DNA from: Aminobacter aminovorans
GTDB taxonomy: Bacteria; Pseudomonadota; Alphaproteobacteria; Rhizobiales; Rhizobiaceae
Assembly: GCF_900445235.1 (NCBI RefSeq)
Contig: NZ_UFSM01000001.1
Coordinates: forward strand, 2,371,501 to 2,435,500
DNA length: 64,000 nucleotides
Direction: 5' to 3'
Made by a program: the position numbers and the translations under genes. Positions 35,393-43,804 of this stretch are shown here, piece after piece (position 1 is the first letter of the stretch; every line of letters starts with the position of its first letter). The notes beneath the pieces were generated by a model that saw only the letters and a list, made by a program, of their open reading frames with translations, ran no database searches and was not told the origin of the DNA.

Positions 35393-35785
35393 TCAGGCCT
35401 TGGCGATCTGTCCCGACCAGAATCGTTCGGCCTCGATCCAACGCCGCGCGGCGAGCGGGCCCAGCCACTGTTTCAGCTGATCCGGCGACGTGGATTTGTG
35501 AAGGTTCAGGTTCTGGAGGTCTTCCAGCAGCCCGATGGTCGCCGCTTCCTGTACCAGCTCATCGCCGTCGGCGAGCCAACGCTCGACGACCGTGAAGATT
35601 TGCTGAAGCTCATCGGTCCGGCCGCTCTCCAGCTTGCCGACCGCGTGGCGAGCCAGATCCCCCAGGGCCAGGTAAAGCGGCAGCTCGATCTGGTCACGCC
35701 ATTTGTCCAGAAACGCGTCCCAGACCGGCTGGAATGTCGGGTCGACTTCCAGAAGTACGTCGAACATGTTCAGCCGCGAGATCAA
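35393..35785 (-). CDS. Conserved small helical protein, function unknown
   Basis: 130 residues if begun at the TTG at 35785, which has GGAG at the right distance inside the end of pbpC; the first ATG (35767) has no ribosome site. Sequence is all-helical and acidic: FLDKWRDQIELPLYLALGDLARH, then a IFTVVERWLADGDELVQEAATIGLLEDLQN stretch and a Trp-rich end. This resembles a family of short uncharacterised proteins (DUF7674-like, from memory) sometimes found as partners of toxins or as orphans. It lies 5 bases after pbpC and is co-transcribed with it. Confidence 0.7.
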   Translation of the reverse strand: MISRLNMFDVLLEVDPTFQPVWDAFLDKWRDQIELPLYLALGDLARHAVGKLESGRTDELQQIFTVVERWLADGDELVQEAATIGLLEDLQNLNLHKSTSPDQLKQWLGPLAARRWIEAERFWSGQIAKA

Positions 35786-35790
35786 ATCAT

Positions 35791-37911
35791 CTACTCCACG
35801 AACACCCTGACACTCGCTGCGCGTCCTGCCGCATCGATGACGGTCAGTGTGGAAAAACCTGCGCCGTCGGGCTGCCAGGTCGCCTCGCGTCGGCGGGCGA
35901 GGGTGGCAAGCGGCTTGCCGTTGGCAAGCCAGCGGAACGGGGCGCGGCCACCCTGCAGCTTGAGCACCAGCGGCGCGGCGGCTGAGGTCGCGGCACCCAG
36001 CTCGACGCGGGCGCCGTCGGGTGGGAAGACGATTTGCGGCGCAGGTTCGGTGATGGCGGCGGCGACGATCGGCAGTTCGGTCGCGGTCGAAAAGCGCTCC
36101 AGCGTCACCGGCAGGTCGGCGCGGGCGGTGCGCAGCGTGCCGGCCGGCGGGCGCGACAGCGGCATTGACGGCAGGCCGGAACGGGCAAAGCCCTCGAACA
36201 GGATGGGGGCAGCCGAGACATAACCCGACAGTCCGGGCACCGCACCAGCGTCGGGGCGGCCGGCCCAAACGCCGAGAACGTAGCGACCGTCGTAGCCGAT
36301 CGACCAGGCGTCACGGTAGCCGTAGGAGGTGCCGGTCTTGTAGGCGATGGCGCGCTTGGCCGCGCCCTCGGGCGGCTTGACACCTGCAAGGATGTCGGCG
36401 ATCTGCCAGGTGGCCTGCTCTTCAAGAATGGTGCCATTGGCAAGCGGGGCAGGGACCTGCGCCTCCGCTCCGTCGCGCAAGACCTTGGCGCGGCCGCCAT
36501 TGGCGAGCCCGGTGTAGAGCTGGACGAGGTCGCGCAGGCTCACGCCTACGCCGCCTAGGCCGATGGCGAGGCCCGGCACCTCATTCGGCGGCAGTTGCGG
36601 GGTGACACCGGCTTGGCGGAAACGCGCCGTCAGCCGCTGCGGCCCGACCGCGTCGAGCAGCCGGATCGCCGGCACGTTGAGCGACAGTTGCAGCGCCTGG
36701 CGCACCGACACGTCACCCTGGTAGCTCATGTCGAAATTCTTGGGTCGGTAGCCGCCGAAATCGGCCGGCCGGTCCTCGATCATCGTCTCCTGCGCCACCA
36801 GCCCCTGTTCAAAGGCGAGGCCGTAGATAAACGGCTTCAGCGTCGAGCCGGGCGAACGCACGGTGCGGGTCATGTCGATCCAGCCGGAGCGCGAGGCATC
36901 GAAGAAGTTGGCTGAGCCGACTTCGCCGAGGATTTCGCCCGTCATCGCGTCGGCCAGAACCATGGCAACCGAGATTTTCGGGCCGAGCCGGATGGCTGCC
37001 TCGCGGGCCACGACCTCCAGTCCTTCCTGCACGTTTCTGCGCAAGGTCAACTGGCGGCGGACGGGCCCGGGCAGGTTGCGAAGTGCGGCGTCTGACACGT
37101 GCGGCGCAAGCTGCGGCAAGGCGAGCCGGGTGGCCGCCACCATTTCCAGCGAGGCTCGTGCCGCCTCGTTCTCGCCGAGCAGGCCCGCCGTCACCATACG
37201 CTCGAGCACGCGGTCGCGCGCGGCCTGGGCATTTGCCGGGTTGCGGTCGGGCCGGCGCCGCTCGGGCAATTGCGGCAGGGCGACGAGCAGGGCCGCCTCG
37301 GAAACCGTCAGCCGCCTCGGCTCCTTGCCGAAATAGGCAAGGGCTGCCGCGCGCACGCCTTCAAGGTTGCCGCCATAGGGCGCGAGCGTCAGGTAGCGCT
37401 CGAGGATTTCTTCCTTTGACAGCCGCCGTTCTATCTGGATGGCGCGGGCCAATTGCTTGAACTTGGAACTGAGGCTGCGGCTTTCGCGCGGCTCGATCAG
37501 GCGGGCCAGCTGCATCGACAGCGTCGAACCACCCGAGACGATGCGGCCGTTGCTGAGGAACTGCCATGCCGCGCGGCCCAGCGCCAGCATGTCGACGCCC
37601 TCATGGTCCCAGAAACGCTTGTCCTCATAGGCGACCAGCATCTTCACCAGCTGAGGGTCGACCTGGTCGAGGCCGACGCCAAGCCGCCAGTGGCCGGATG
37701 GCGTCGCATAGGCGCGCAACAGCTGACCGTCGCGGTCAAGCACTTCGGCTGAGACAGTCAGTTTTTCCGGCAAAGGCGGCGGAAAGGTTTGGTCGAGCGC
37801 GACCAGGCCGCCAAAGGCAAGGGCGGCAAGGCTGACAGCGCCCATTGCCCAGAGGGCGATCCTGCGCGTGGTCTTTGCTCTGTCCCTCACCCTTGGCCTC
37901 TTACTGTGCAT
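35791..37911 (-). CDS. pbpC: Penicillin-binding protein 1C
   Basis: 706 residues. N-terminal anchor helix ~20-42 (ALWAMGAVSLAALAFGGLVAL). Glycosyltransferase-51 domain ~60-230 with the catalytic Glu in EDKRFWDHEGVD near residue 93 and GGSTLSMQLAR near 127. Transpeptidase domain with SxxK in SPGSTLKPFIYG near 357, SLN-type SLNVPAIRLL, and KTGTSYG near 527. The C-terminal ~90 residues form a PBP1C-specific beta domain. Makes peptidoglycan strands. As in many proteobacteria it is next to the alpha-2-macroglobulin gene, with which it is thought to guard against periplasm breach. Confidence 0.95.
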   Translation of the reverse strand: MHSKRPRVRDRAKTTRRIALWAMGAVSLAALAFGGLVALDQTFPPPLPEKLTVSAEVLDRDGQLLRAYATPSGHWRLGVGLDQVDPQLVKMLVAYEDKRFWDHEGVDMLALGRAAWQFLSNGRIVSGGSTLSMQLARLIEPRESRSLSSKFKQLARAIQIERRLSKEEILERYLTLAPYGGNLEGVRAAALAYFGKEPRRLTVSEAALLVALPQLPERRRPDRNPANAQAARDRVLERMVTAGLLGENEAARASLEMVAATRLALPQLAPHVSDAALRNLPGPVRRQLTLRRNVQEGLEVVAREAAIRLGPKISVAMVLADAMTGEILGEVGSANFFDASRSGWIDMTRTVRSPGSTLKPFIYGLAFEQGLVAQETMIEDRPADFGGYRPKNFDMSYQGDVSVRQALQLSLNVPAIRLLDAVGPQRLTARFRQAGVTPQLPPNEVPGLAIGLGGVGVSLRDLVQLYTGLANGGRAKVLRDGAEAQVPAPLANGTILEEQATWQIADILAGVKPPEGAAKRAIAYKTGTSYGYRDAWSIGYDGRYVLGVWAGRPDAGAVPGLSGYVSAAPILFEGFARSGLPSMPLSRPPAGTLRTARADLPVTLERFSTATELPIVAAAITEPAPQIVFPPDGARVELGAATSAAAPLVLKLQGGRAPFRWLANGKPLATLARRREATWQPDGAGFSTLTVIDAAGRAASVRVFVE

Positions 37912-37929
37912 GGGGCGAGGGGGGCATCG

Positions 37930-37995
37930 ACGCTAGTCCCTTCTCCCCGCTCACGGGGAGAAGGTGCCGGCAGTCGGTTGAGGGGCAGCGCGAAG
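37930..37995. repeat. Intergenic palindromic repeat (single arm)
   Basis: Between the alpha-2-macroglobulin and pbpC genes. Core 11-bp stem CCTTCTCCCCG/CGGGGAGAAGG (37939-37964) with loop CTCA, followed by GTGCCGGCAG. The kind of GC-rich repeat is common in Mesorhizobium and relatives, and is similar in design to the elements at 54168 and 56681. Confidence 0.7.
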
Positions 37996-38034
37996 CATGC
38001 CGCCGAAGTCGTTGCCAGGCTGAAAGCAGACATC

Positions 38035-41000
38035 CTATTCCGCTTTCACCTCCATCATGCCAGTGGCCGTCCGTGCCGAATATTGCGGACGGTACATGTC
38101 TTCTACGTTTGCAGCCGGATGCGCGTAGGTGCCGGGTGTCACCGCGCGCACGACATAGGCCAGCGTGAATTCCTGGTCCGAGCCTCCGCTGCTGTTCATC
38201 GCGGCGACGAAGCGGTCGTTGCGGAATTCGAGATGGGCGGCTTCCGTCTGCTCCAGCCAGGAGAAGTTCGACAGGTTGGCGCTGTTGACCAGTCCCGGGT
38301 TGTCGATCTCGAAGCCGGCCGGCAGCATGTCGGCCACCACCACGCGCGAGGGCCAGTCGTTCAGCTCGTTTATCTTGAGCACGACAACGAAGCGCTCGTT
38401 CTGCTTGACCTCAGTGACGTTGGCCTCGCTGCCGTCGAGCCGGTAGTAGGTGCGCTCGATGGTGAAGCCGTCGCCGCCGGCGGGCAGCGGCTGGGCAGGT
38501 GCTGCGACTGTGGTCACCACGGCCTGCAGTGCGTCCTTGCCGGTGTTGGCGATGACGATCGGGTTGGTCAGAAGCGCAGCACCGTCGACGCGTTCGGAAT
38601 AGGCGCCGTTGTGGGCCGTGCCGTTGACGTCGAGCGAGATCGCCTCGTTGCCGGCTTTCAACGCGCGCGCCGCAAGCAACATCCAGGCGTCGTCCTGGGT
38701 GCTGGTCCAGCGGGCCGCGGCACGATCGGCCGCCACCATCTTTACCAGCGCCGGCACCACCGAAGGCAATGGCTTGCTTTCGGCGGCGAGCGCCAGCATG
38801 GCGGCGCCATCGCGCAGGCGCGAGCCATAATCGGAGCGGTACCAATTATGCTCGGTCGTCGTCTTGGCGATCTGCAGGGCAGTGCCGAACAGGCTTTCCG
38901 AGCGCTGGGCATCGCCATAGAGCGCCAGGCTCGCGCCGAGCTGGGCCACTGCCATCGCGCTGGAGAAGGCCTCCAGCTTGGTGTCGGCGAAGTAGCGCAG
39001 GTCGCCGACCGAAGCCTTCTTGTTGCGCGCCAGCACATAGAGCGCATAGGCAATCTCGGAACCGCGATCCTCGACGTCGACGTCATAGCCGACCGAATTC
39101 TGCAGGTTGTTAAGCGCCTGCATCATCGCCTGCTGTGGCACTTCGAAGTTCTTTTCGCGCGCCCGGGTCAGGAAGTCGGTGACATAGGCGTCGAGCCACA
39201 GATCGCCCGAGCCCGGCCCCCACAGGCCGAAGCTGCCCGACGAGGCCTGGTAGTTGAGCACGCGGTAGATGGCACCCTGGATACGCTCGCGCAACTCGGG
39301 ATCTTCGGCCATGCCGTTCTCGGCGCTGAGTTCGCTGACATAGAGCAGCGGCAGCGCCCGGCTGGTCGTCTGCTCGGCGCAACCATAGGGGTAGCGATCG
39401 AGCGTCATCAGCAGCGACGGTACGTCGAAGGCCGAAGCCAGCGACACACCGACGCTGACATGGGCATCGTCGAGCAGGCTCGCCGCCAACAGTTCCTTGT
39501 CGACGCGCAGCGAGGTGGCGGGCTTGAGGTCGACGACCATACGGGTCGTCACCGGCAACTGGCCGGGGCGCACCGGCAGCGACAGCTCCTGCTCGACCTC
39601 CAGGCCATCGGCATTGGCGAGCTTGATGGTCAGCCCGGCGGTGCCTGCGGTGACAGGCATCAGCGGGATCCTGATCGTTTGTCGCTTGCCCGGCTCGAGA
39701 GTCAGCTTCTCGGGCAAGGCGGCATCGCCGGTCGACAGGTCGCCTGTCGTTGCCACCGAAAGGCTGTAGTCGCCCGCCGGTGCGTCGGTGTTGGCGATGT
39801 CGAGGGTCATCTCGGCGAAGTCGCCCGGTGCCATGAAGCGTGGCATGCCCGCGGTCAGCACGATCGGATCGCGCACGATGACGTCGCCGGTGGCGTGGCC
39901 GACGGCAGTCTTGGTCCAGGCGACGCTCATCACGCGCACCGTGCCGTTGAATTGCGGGATGTCGAAATCGACTGTCGTCTCGCCGTCGGCGTCGAGCTCG
40001 ACGATGCCGGAGAAGAAGGCGACGAGCTTTTCCTTGGGTGGGCTGCCTTGCGAGGTCAGTGCGGCACCGTCGCCGCCGGTGCGCAGCTTGCCCATGGCAC
40101 CCAGCGAGCCGTCGATCAGGCGGCCATAGAGGTCGCGCAGTTCAAGCCCCAGCATGCGCTGGCCGAAGTACCAGCCTTCCGGGTCCGGCACCTTGTAGTT
40201 GGTCAGGTTGAGGATGCCGACATCGACGGCCGCGACCGTGACATAGGCCTTTTCGCCTGCCGCGGCCCCGGTCACCGAAACCGGGATCGACAGCGCCTTG
40301 CGCGGTTCGGTCTTCTCGGGCAGCGCAAGTGTAACGCTGAGCTTCTTGTCGGCGGGATCGACCGCCAGCCATTTCAGGCCGATGGCGCGGGCCGGCATGC
40401 GCGATTCCTGCGCGTCGCCGGGGCGGTAGAGCGTTGCGGTCACATAGGCGCCTGCGCCCCAGTCGTCACCGACGGGGATGTCGACGGTGGCGCCGCCTTC
40501 GGGAATGCTGGCCGTCACGGTCTTGAGCAGCTTTTCGGCGCCGATGGTCACCAAAAGCTCGCCGGCAAAACGCGGCGAGACCTGGAGTTTTGCGACCTCG
40601 CCGGGGGCATAGCTTTCCTTGTCGAGCGCGACTTCGAGGCCGTCGGGCGTCTCGGTCGAGGTCGCCGAGACATACCAGCCGGCGTCGAATTCATAGCTCG
40701 TTGCCGGGCCGGCGGGATCGGCTGTTTCAACCTCGAGGCGGTAGCGGCCCCAGTCGACGGGCAGCGCAACCGTTGCCTCCGCCCCGGCGCTGAGGTCGAC
40801 CTGGCCGGTGGCCACAGACTTGGTGAAGGTCACCGGCTCGTAGTTCCACGAGTTGCCGGAGCGGTACCACTGATAGTTCCGCTCAACCTTGACCAGCGAC
40901 CACTGCGCGCCTTTCTGGTCTGCACGCTTGCCGCCGGGTTCGGCGGCGATCAGGCTGAACTTGGCGGTGCCGCCCTGCGGCACTTCCTCGCCCGAAAAGT

Positions 41001-43518
41001 CGGGACGGATGCCGATCATCGTCGCCTGCGGACGGATGCCGATGTCGAGCTTTTCCTCGACGGCGCGTCCGCCCGTCTCGCGCATGCGCACGCTGAGGGC
41101 TGCATTGATCAGGCGCGTCGTCGACGGCAGCTGGTCGACGGAGACGGGGAAAGTCGCTTTGCCGTCATCGCCGACGACAGGCAGGTCGGTCAGCGGAATG
41201 CGCGTAGCTTCGCCTTCCTGCTCGTCGGCGAGGCCGAAATAATAGCCCTTGAAGCTGTCCCACTGGCGCTTGGTCGACAGTGTCAGCTCGCCTTCGAGTG
41301 CCAGGCCCGCAGCGGGTGCGCCATAGAGGAAGCGGCCGTCGACGGTGGCTTCTGCGGTTTCGCCAGCGGCGATCTCGCTACGGTCGGAAGTCAGTGTGAA
41401 CTCGATGCGGTCGGGCACGAAATCCTCGACCAGGAACATCTGGCTCGATACCGCCGGCTGCTTCGGATCGGTGTGGATGGCAAGCGTCCAGGTGCCGCGC
41501 ATGGCGGCGGTGGAGAGCGGCAGGTCGACGCTGTGGCCGCCTGCATTGCCGTCCTGGCTGACGACGCGCCGGTCCTCGACGCCGTCGGGACGGGTGAAGA
41601 TGAAGGTCAGCGGCAGATTGTCGACGCCCTTGGCGGCATCGTCGCGTGCAAGGGCTGCCGCATGCACGGTTTCGCCGACGCGGTAGATTCCGCGCTCGGT
41701 CCAGGCGTAGACGTCCAGTGCACCGGGAGCAGCGCGGCCGGTGACGCCTCGGTCGGACAGGTCGAAGCCGGCGCGGGTCATGTCGAGGAAGACGAAGTCG
41801 GCGTCGCCCTGCTTGGCCATCAGCACTGCCGGCGCCAGGCCGCCATTGCCGCGGGTCAGGCCCGGGTTGAAGGTGGCGCGACCCTCGGCGTCGGTCTTGC
41901 CGGTACCAAGGATCTCATTGTTGCGGGCAAGCAGCGTCAGCTCCGCATCAGCGATCGGCCTGGCCGAGGCGAGCGATCGGGCGAACACGTTGAGCCCGTC
42001 CTGGCCGGTATAGGTCGAAAGCCCGATATCGGAGACGACGAACCACTGCGTCGCCTTGGTCGCCCAGGTGTCGCTCTTGTCGTCGACAGGCTGGGCGGTC
42101 AGGACATAGACGCCTGGCTTGCGGTTGGGCAGCGCCTCGTCGACCGGGAAGGAGGTCGTTACATCCTTGTTGAGCTCGTTGGTGATCGCCAACTGGCCTT
42201 CCCACACCGGCTCGCCCATCTGGTCGGCAATGGAAGAAAGGTCATAGCCGTCGAGCTGGCGCAGGAACTGGTAGCCGGACAGAAGTTGCGCCAGCGAGCG
42301 GTCGCCGATGCGGTAGAGCTTCATGTCGGCGGCTTCCATGTTGACTGTGACAACAGGGATGCCGCGGCGGGCGGTCGACGGCAAAACGAAGCTGTCGCCG
42401 GTGAAGCGGGCCGACTGGCCGCGATCCTGGACATAGACCGACAGCACGACGGGCGCTTCCAGCACCTCGCCGAGGGCTGCCGGCAGGCCGGAGCGGAAGG
42501 TCACGCGGTAGTGCTGGCCATGCTGGAGGCCTTCGACGCAGATTTGCTGGTCCTTGGCCTCGACGCTCTTCGGCGCCGCATCGTCGATGGTGACGAAGGG
42601 GGCATAGTCGACTCCCGATTTGACCAGCGCCTCGGAGAATTGGGCGCAGACGCGTGGTGAGGTGGTATCTGCGTCGATGGTGTGCTCGACGACGCGGAAG
42701 CCTTTTCGTGCCTTGAGGTCTTCGTATTCGGCGCGGACCGCGGCCGAATTGTCGAGTGCGAGGCTCGCCTCATAGGCCTGCAGCGAGGGGCGGAACATAT
42801 CGCGCTTGTCGAGACCGCGCGCCAGAAGCGCCAGCGTCTCGGCGCGATTGCTGGCCGAGCGCGACAAGAGATAGGCAGTGTAGGCGGTCGACGTCGTGTC
42901 GCGCTGCAGGGATGCCGTTTCTTCGCCATTGATCGGCGACACGGTCGGCGTGGCGCGGGCGAGACGGGTCCAGATCGCGGCGTCGTCGGGCAGGATGATC
43001 GCGGCGGCACGGAATTTCTGCATCGCGGTGCGGCCGTCGCCGCTCAGCAGCGCCTGTTCGCCGGCATCGATCAGCGCGGCGAGGCCGAGCGCGGGATCGA
43101 CGACCGGATTGCTGGTCAGCCCGCTGCGGTACTGGCGTGCCTCGTCGACCATCGAGGCCGGGAAGAAGGAGAGTTCGGCGGGTGCGCCGATGTCTGCTTC
43201 ACCGCTGACCGGCACGACCTTACCGGCAACAGCGCCGGTGAAAGGCTTGATGACGGCGAAGTCGGATTTCAGGAAGCACCATTTCGCCTTGGTGTTGTAG
43301 GTGAAGGCGCGGCAGGACTGGTCACCCATGCATGAGGTCTGGCACTGGTCGAGGCTGACATTCTGCTCCGAACGCAGGTCGAAACCGAAATAATCCGAGT
43401 TTTCGGTCGTCACGACGCGCCGGGCTTCGACTGCCGCAGCCTCGAATGTGTTGCCCAGCCCGAATGCCGCCGCCAGAACGAGAAGAACGAATACCGGAAA
43501 AGCCCGCACCGCACGCAT
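38035..43518 (-). CDS. Bacterial alpha-2-macroglobulin family protein with N-terminal PAN/Apple-like domain
   Basis: 1827 residues from the ATG at 43518 (AGGGA upstream). Signal peptide ~1-30. Residues ~40-90 are Cys-rich, with SLDQCQTSCMGDQSCRAFTYN and WCFLKSDF, a PAN/Apple-like domain not found in E. coli YfhM. A long series of macroglobulin beta-sandwich domains follows, with the thioester motif GCAEQ near residue 1380 (coded at about 39370-39384), in YPYGCAEQTTSRALPLLY, then the alpha/alpha thioester-domain helices and a C-terminal receptor-binding-like domain. It traps proteases in the periplasm by family knowledge. No lipobox Cys is evident, so it may be secreted rather than lipid-anchored. 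Upstream of pbpC, same strand. Confidence 0.93.
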   Translation of the reverse strand: MRAVRAFPVFVLLVLAAAFGLGNTFEAAAVEARRVVTTENSDYFGFDLRSEQNVSLDQCQTSCMGDQSCRAFTYNTKAKWCFLKSDFAVIKPFTGAVAGKVVPVSGEADIGAPAELSFFPASMVDEARQYRSGLTSNPVVDPALGLAALIDAGEQALLSGDGRTAMQKFRAAAIILPDDAAIWTRLARATPTVSPINGEETASLQRDTTSTAYTAYLLSRSASNRAETLALLARGLDKRDMFRPSLQAYEASLALDNSAAVRAEYEDLKARKGFRVVEHTIDADTTSPRVCAQFSEALVKSGVDYAPFVTIDDAAPKSVEAKDQQICVEGLQHGQHYRVTFRSGLPAALGEVLEAPVVLSVYVQDRGQSARFTGDSFVLPSTARRGIPVVTVNMEAADMKLYRIGDRSLAQLLSGYQFLRQLDGYDLSSIADQMGEPVWEGQLAITNELNKDVTTSFPVDEALPNRKPGVYVLTAQPVDDKSDTWATKATQWFVVSDIGLSTYTGQDGLNVFARSLASARPIADAELTLLARNNEILGTGKTDAEGRATFNPGLTRGNGGLAPAVLMAKQGDADFVFLDMTRAGFDLSDRGVTGRAAPGALDVYAWTERGIYRVGETVHAAALARDDAAKGVDNLPLTFIFTRPDGVEDRRVVSQDGNAGGHSVDLPLSTAAMRGTWTLAIHTDPKQPAVSSQMFLVEDFVPDRIEFTLTSDRSEIAAGETAEATVDGRFLYGAPAAGLALEGELTLSTKRQWDSFKGYYFGLADEQEGEATRIPLTDLPVVGDDGKATFPVSVDQLPSTTRLINAALSVRMRETGGRAVEEKLDIGIRPQATMIGIRPDFSGEEVPQGGTAKFSLIAAEPGGKRADQKGAQWSLVKVERNYQWYRSGNSWNYEPVTFTKSVATGQVDLSAGAEATVALPVDWGRYRLEVETADPAGPATSYEFDAGWYVSATSTETPDGLEVALDKESYAPGEVAKLQVSPRFAGELLVTIGAEKLLKTVTASIPEGGATVDIPVGDDWGAGAYVTATLYRPGDAQESRMPARAIGLKWLAVDPADKKLSVTLALPEKTEPRKALSIPVSVTGAAAGEKAYVTVAAVDVGILNLTNYKVPDPEGWYFGQRMLGLELRDLYGRLIDGSLGAMGKLRTGGDGAALTSQGSPPKEKLVAFFSGIVELDADGETTVDFDIPQFNGTVRVMSVAWTKTAVGHATGDVIVRDPIVLTAGMPRFMAPGDFAEMTLDIANTDAPAGDYSLSVATTGDLSTGDAALPEKLTLEPGKRQTIRIPLMPVTAGTAGLTIKLANADGLEVEQELSLPVRPGQLPVTTRMVVDLKPATSLRVDKELLAASLLDDAHVSVGVSLASAFDVPSLLMTLDRYPYGCAEQTTSRALPLLYVSELSAENGMAEDPELRERIQGAIYRVLNYQASSGSFGLWGPGSGDLWLDAYVTDFLTRAREKNFEVPQQAMMQALNNLQNSVGYDVDVEDRGSEIAYALYVLARNKKASVGDLRYFADTKLEAFSSAMAVAQLGASLALYGDAQRSESLFGTALQIAKTTTEHNWYRSDYGSRLRDGAAMLALAAESKPLPSVVPALVKMVAADRAAARWTSTQDDAWMLLAARALKAGNEAISLDVNGTAHNGAYSERVDGAALLTNPIVIANTGKDALQAVVTTVAAPAQPLPAGGDGFTIERTYYRLDGSEANVTEVKQNERFVVVLKINELNDWPSRVVVADMLPAGFEIDNPGLVNSANLSNFSWLEQTEAAHLEFRNDRFVAAMNSSGGSDQEFTLAYVVRAVTPGTYAHPAANVEDMYRPQYSARTATGMMEVKAE

Positions 43519-43804
43519 CGTCAAATCCCTCCACCACCCTGATTGTCGCTCGAGACGACATGTTAAGCTTGCCACAGTCCAGTCAATACTGCAGCCATGC
43601 AGGCCTGTCCTGCTACGTTAATACTTGTCTTGGACGCTGTGCATGATATTGCCCGCCCATGCGGATCGCTCCGATGACAACACCCGAATCCCTGGCCCGG
43701 CTGTCGTTCATTTGCCCAATGAATTCTGACATATCGAATGTGGCTGCTTTACGAAATGCCAGAAACTTCATTCCAATTTTAGGATTGGGAGTTACCTTGG
43801 CTTG
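43519..43804. promoter_or_regulatory. Divergent intergenic region, alpha-2-macroglobulin / tamA
   Basis: 286 bases, AT-richer than the coding DNA, between divergent genes. It must hold both promoters; no consensus boxes or operators are assigned with confidence. No small gene with a plausible ribosome site is seen. Confidence 0.4.

Noticed and set aside
37789..42660. 1623-codon open frame on the plus strand
   Set aside because: It is the antisense of the alpha-2-macroglobulin and pbpC genes. Its Arg/Gly/His-rich sequence without domains is what GC-rich DNA gives on the opposite strand.
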